The notes below the pieces were generated by a model that did no database searches, was not told the origin of the DNA, and saw nothing but the letters and a program-made list of their open reading frames with translations. A DNA stretch of 64,000 nucleotides from JAJRAN01 sp963827135 (GTDB lineage: Archaea; Thermoplasmatota; Thermoplasmata; Methanomassiliicoccales; UBA472): positions 62,001 to 126,000 of the forward strand of contig CAWGZX010000006.1 of NCBI GenBank assembly GCA_963827135.1, written 5' to 3'. Position 1 is the first letter of the stretch; the number at the start of each line of letters is the position of its first letter. This document shows positions 63,330 to 64,000 of the stretch, one piece after another. The position numbers and the translations under genes are program-made.

Positions 63330-64000
63330 ATGGAGACGGCGACGCCGAGGATGAATGGATACCGCATGCCGGCGGAGTGGGCCAAGCACGATGCTACCTG
63401 GCTATCCTGGCCGAAGAACCCGCTGACCTTCCCCCCGGAGGTGATCGAGGAGGTGGAGGGCGTGTTCGCACAGATGATCGCCGCGCTCAGCCATGGCGAG
63501 CGGGTCAAGGTCCTGGTCGAGCACGAGGAGATGGAGCAGAGGATGCTCCGAAAGTCCGCCGAGGCGGGGGCGGACCAGAGCAACATCCAGCCCATGCGCA
63601 TCCACTCCTCGGACGTCTGGATCCGTGATTATGGCCCTACCTTCGTACTGCAGCAGAGGACCGGCGAGAAGGCTGTGGTGAAATGGCGCTTCAACGCCTG
63701 GGGTGGCAAGTACGATGACCTGATGTACGACGACATCGCCGGAGAGGACGTCGTACTGTCGACCAAGGTGCCGATCTTCAGGCCAGGCATAGTGATGGAG
63801 GGGGGCTCCATCGACGTCAACGGGCTGGGGTCGGTGCTGACCACCGAGCAATGCCTGCTGAACAAGAACCGGAACCCGCATCTCGACCGCAAGGGCATCG
63901 AGAGGTACCTCGAGGAGTACATCGGCGCGCCGAACGTGATATGGCTCAGGTCCGGGATCGAGGGCGACGACACCGACGGTCATGTCGACGACTTCGCTCG
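63330..64000 (+). CDS. aguA: Agmatine deiminase, 3' end cut by window edge
   Basis: Converts agmatine to N-carbamoylputrescine and ammonia (peptidyl-arginine deiminase superfamily). The visible 223 codons begin METATPRMNGYRMPAEWAKHDATWLSWP and include VWIRDYGPTF, WRFNAWGGKYD, MEGGSIDVNG and EGDDTDGHVDDFAR, the guanidine-binding and catalytic Asp/His motifs; the catalytic Cys lies beyond the edge. A ggaggtgag ribosome-binding site precedes ATG 63330, six bases after aguB. No stop occurs before the window ends. Confidence 0.95.
   Translation, partial: METATPRMNGYRMPAEWAKHDATWLSWPKNPLTFPPEVIEEVEGVFAQMIAALSHGERVKVLVEHEEMEQRMLRKSAEAGADQSNIQPMRIHSSDVWIRDYGPTFVLQQRTGEKAVVKWRFNAWGGKYDDLMYDDIAGEDVVLSTKVPIFRPGIVMEGGSIDVNGLGSVLTTEQCLLNKNRNPHLDRKGIERYLEEYIGAPNVIWLRSGIEGDDTDGHVDDFA

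Overview
The window is archaeal chromosomal DNA. Indicators are glycerol-1-phosphate dehydrogenase (archaeal lipid backbone), membrane-bound LonB protease, Hel308 helicase, the KEOPS subunit Cgi121, archaeal NMN adenylyltransferase, the archaeal HMG-CoA synthase/thiolase/DUF35 cluster, KaiC-type ATPases, TATA-box promoters with several apparently leaderless starts, and T-rich terminators. The G+C-rich coding and gene content suggest a euryarchaeon, most likely of the Thermoplasmata (possibly near Methanomassiliicoccales). That placement is inference; no methanogenesis gene is present.

Layout. 1-1.4 kb: egsA (cut by the left edge) and a UPF0179 gene. 1.5-4.8 kb: an O-antigen-type ABC exporter (Wzm/Wzt) and a GT2 glycosyltransferase, all three broken by single-base indels and visibly more AT-rich than their surroundings. 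4.8-9 kb: purC, a PIG-L deacetylase, a GT4 glycosyltransferase and an ATP-grasp ligase. 9.2-22.2 kb: two giant paralogous secreted proteins with a hydrolase-like N-terminal half, one Ig-like domain, 7 or 12 fibronectin type III repeats and a C-terminal membrane anchor. A GT2 gene lies between them on the other strand. 22.2-28 kb: a minus-strand glycan operon (GT-C-like membrane protein, two GT4 enzymes, methyltransferase, DUF1616 protein). 28-36.2 kb: a DUF457-like membrane protein, then a tight plus-strand operon (GT2, GT4, B12-radical SAM, GT4, B12-radical SAM, FemAB/CelD-type acyltransferase). About half of the window therefore concerns the cell surface.

36.2-47 kb is housekeeping: a KaiC pair with one defective Walker A, pncC/nadM for NAD salvage, lonB, hel308, a third KaiC-like ATPase, thrB/thrC and cgi121. 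47-51.5 kb encodes a giant protein of about twenty ~62-residue helical repeats. 51.5-57.5 kb: hutH, a zinc-ribbon protein, the mevalonate-entry operon with its XRE regulator, and a phosphoribosyltransferase. 57.5-58.9 kb: a TnpB transposon gene and tRNA-Pro(CGG). 59-64 kb: an Fpg/Nei-like protein, a PHP phosphoesterase, a cardiolipin synthase-like protein and the agmatine-to-putrescine genes aguB and aguA (aguA cut by the right edge).

The strongest candidates for undescribed biology are the paired hydrolase-like/FN3 surface proteins and the glycan operons around them, the 62-residue repeat protein, the thiolase lacking both expected catalytic residues, and the two B12-radical SAM enzymes inside a glycosyltransferase operon.
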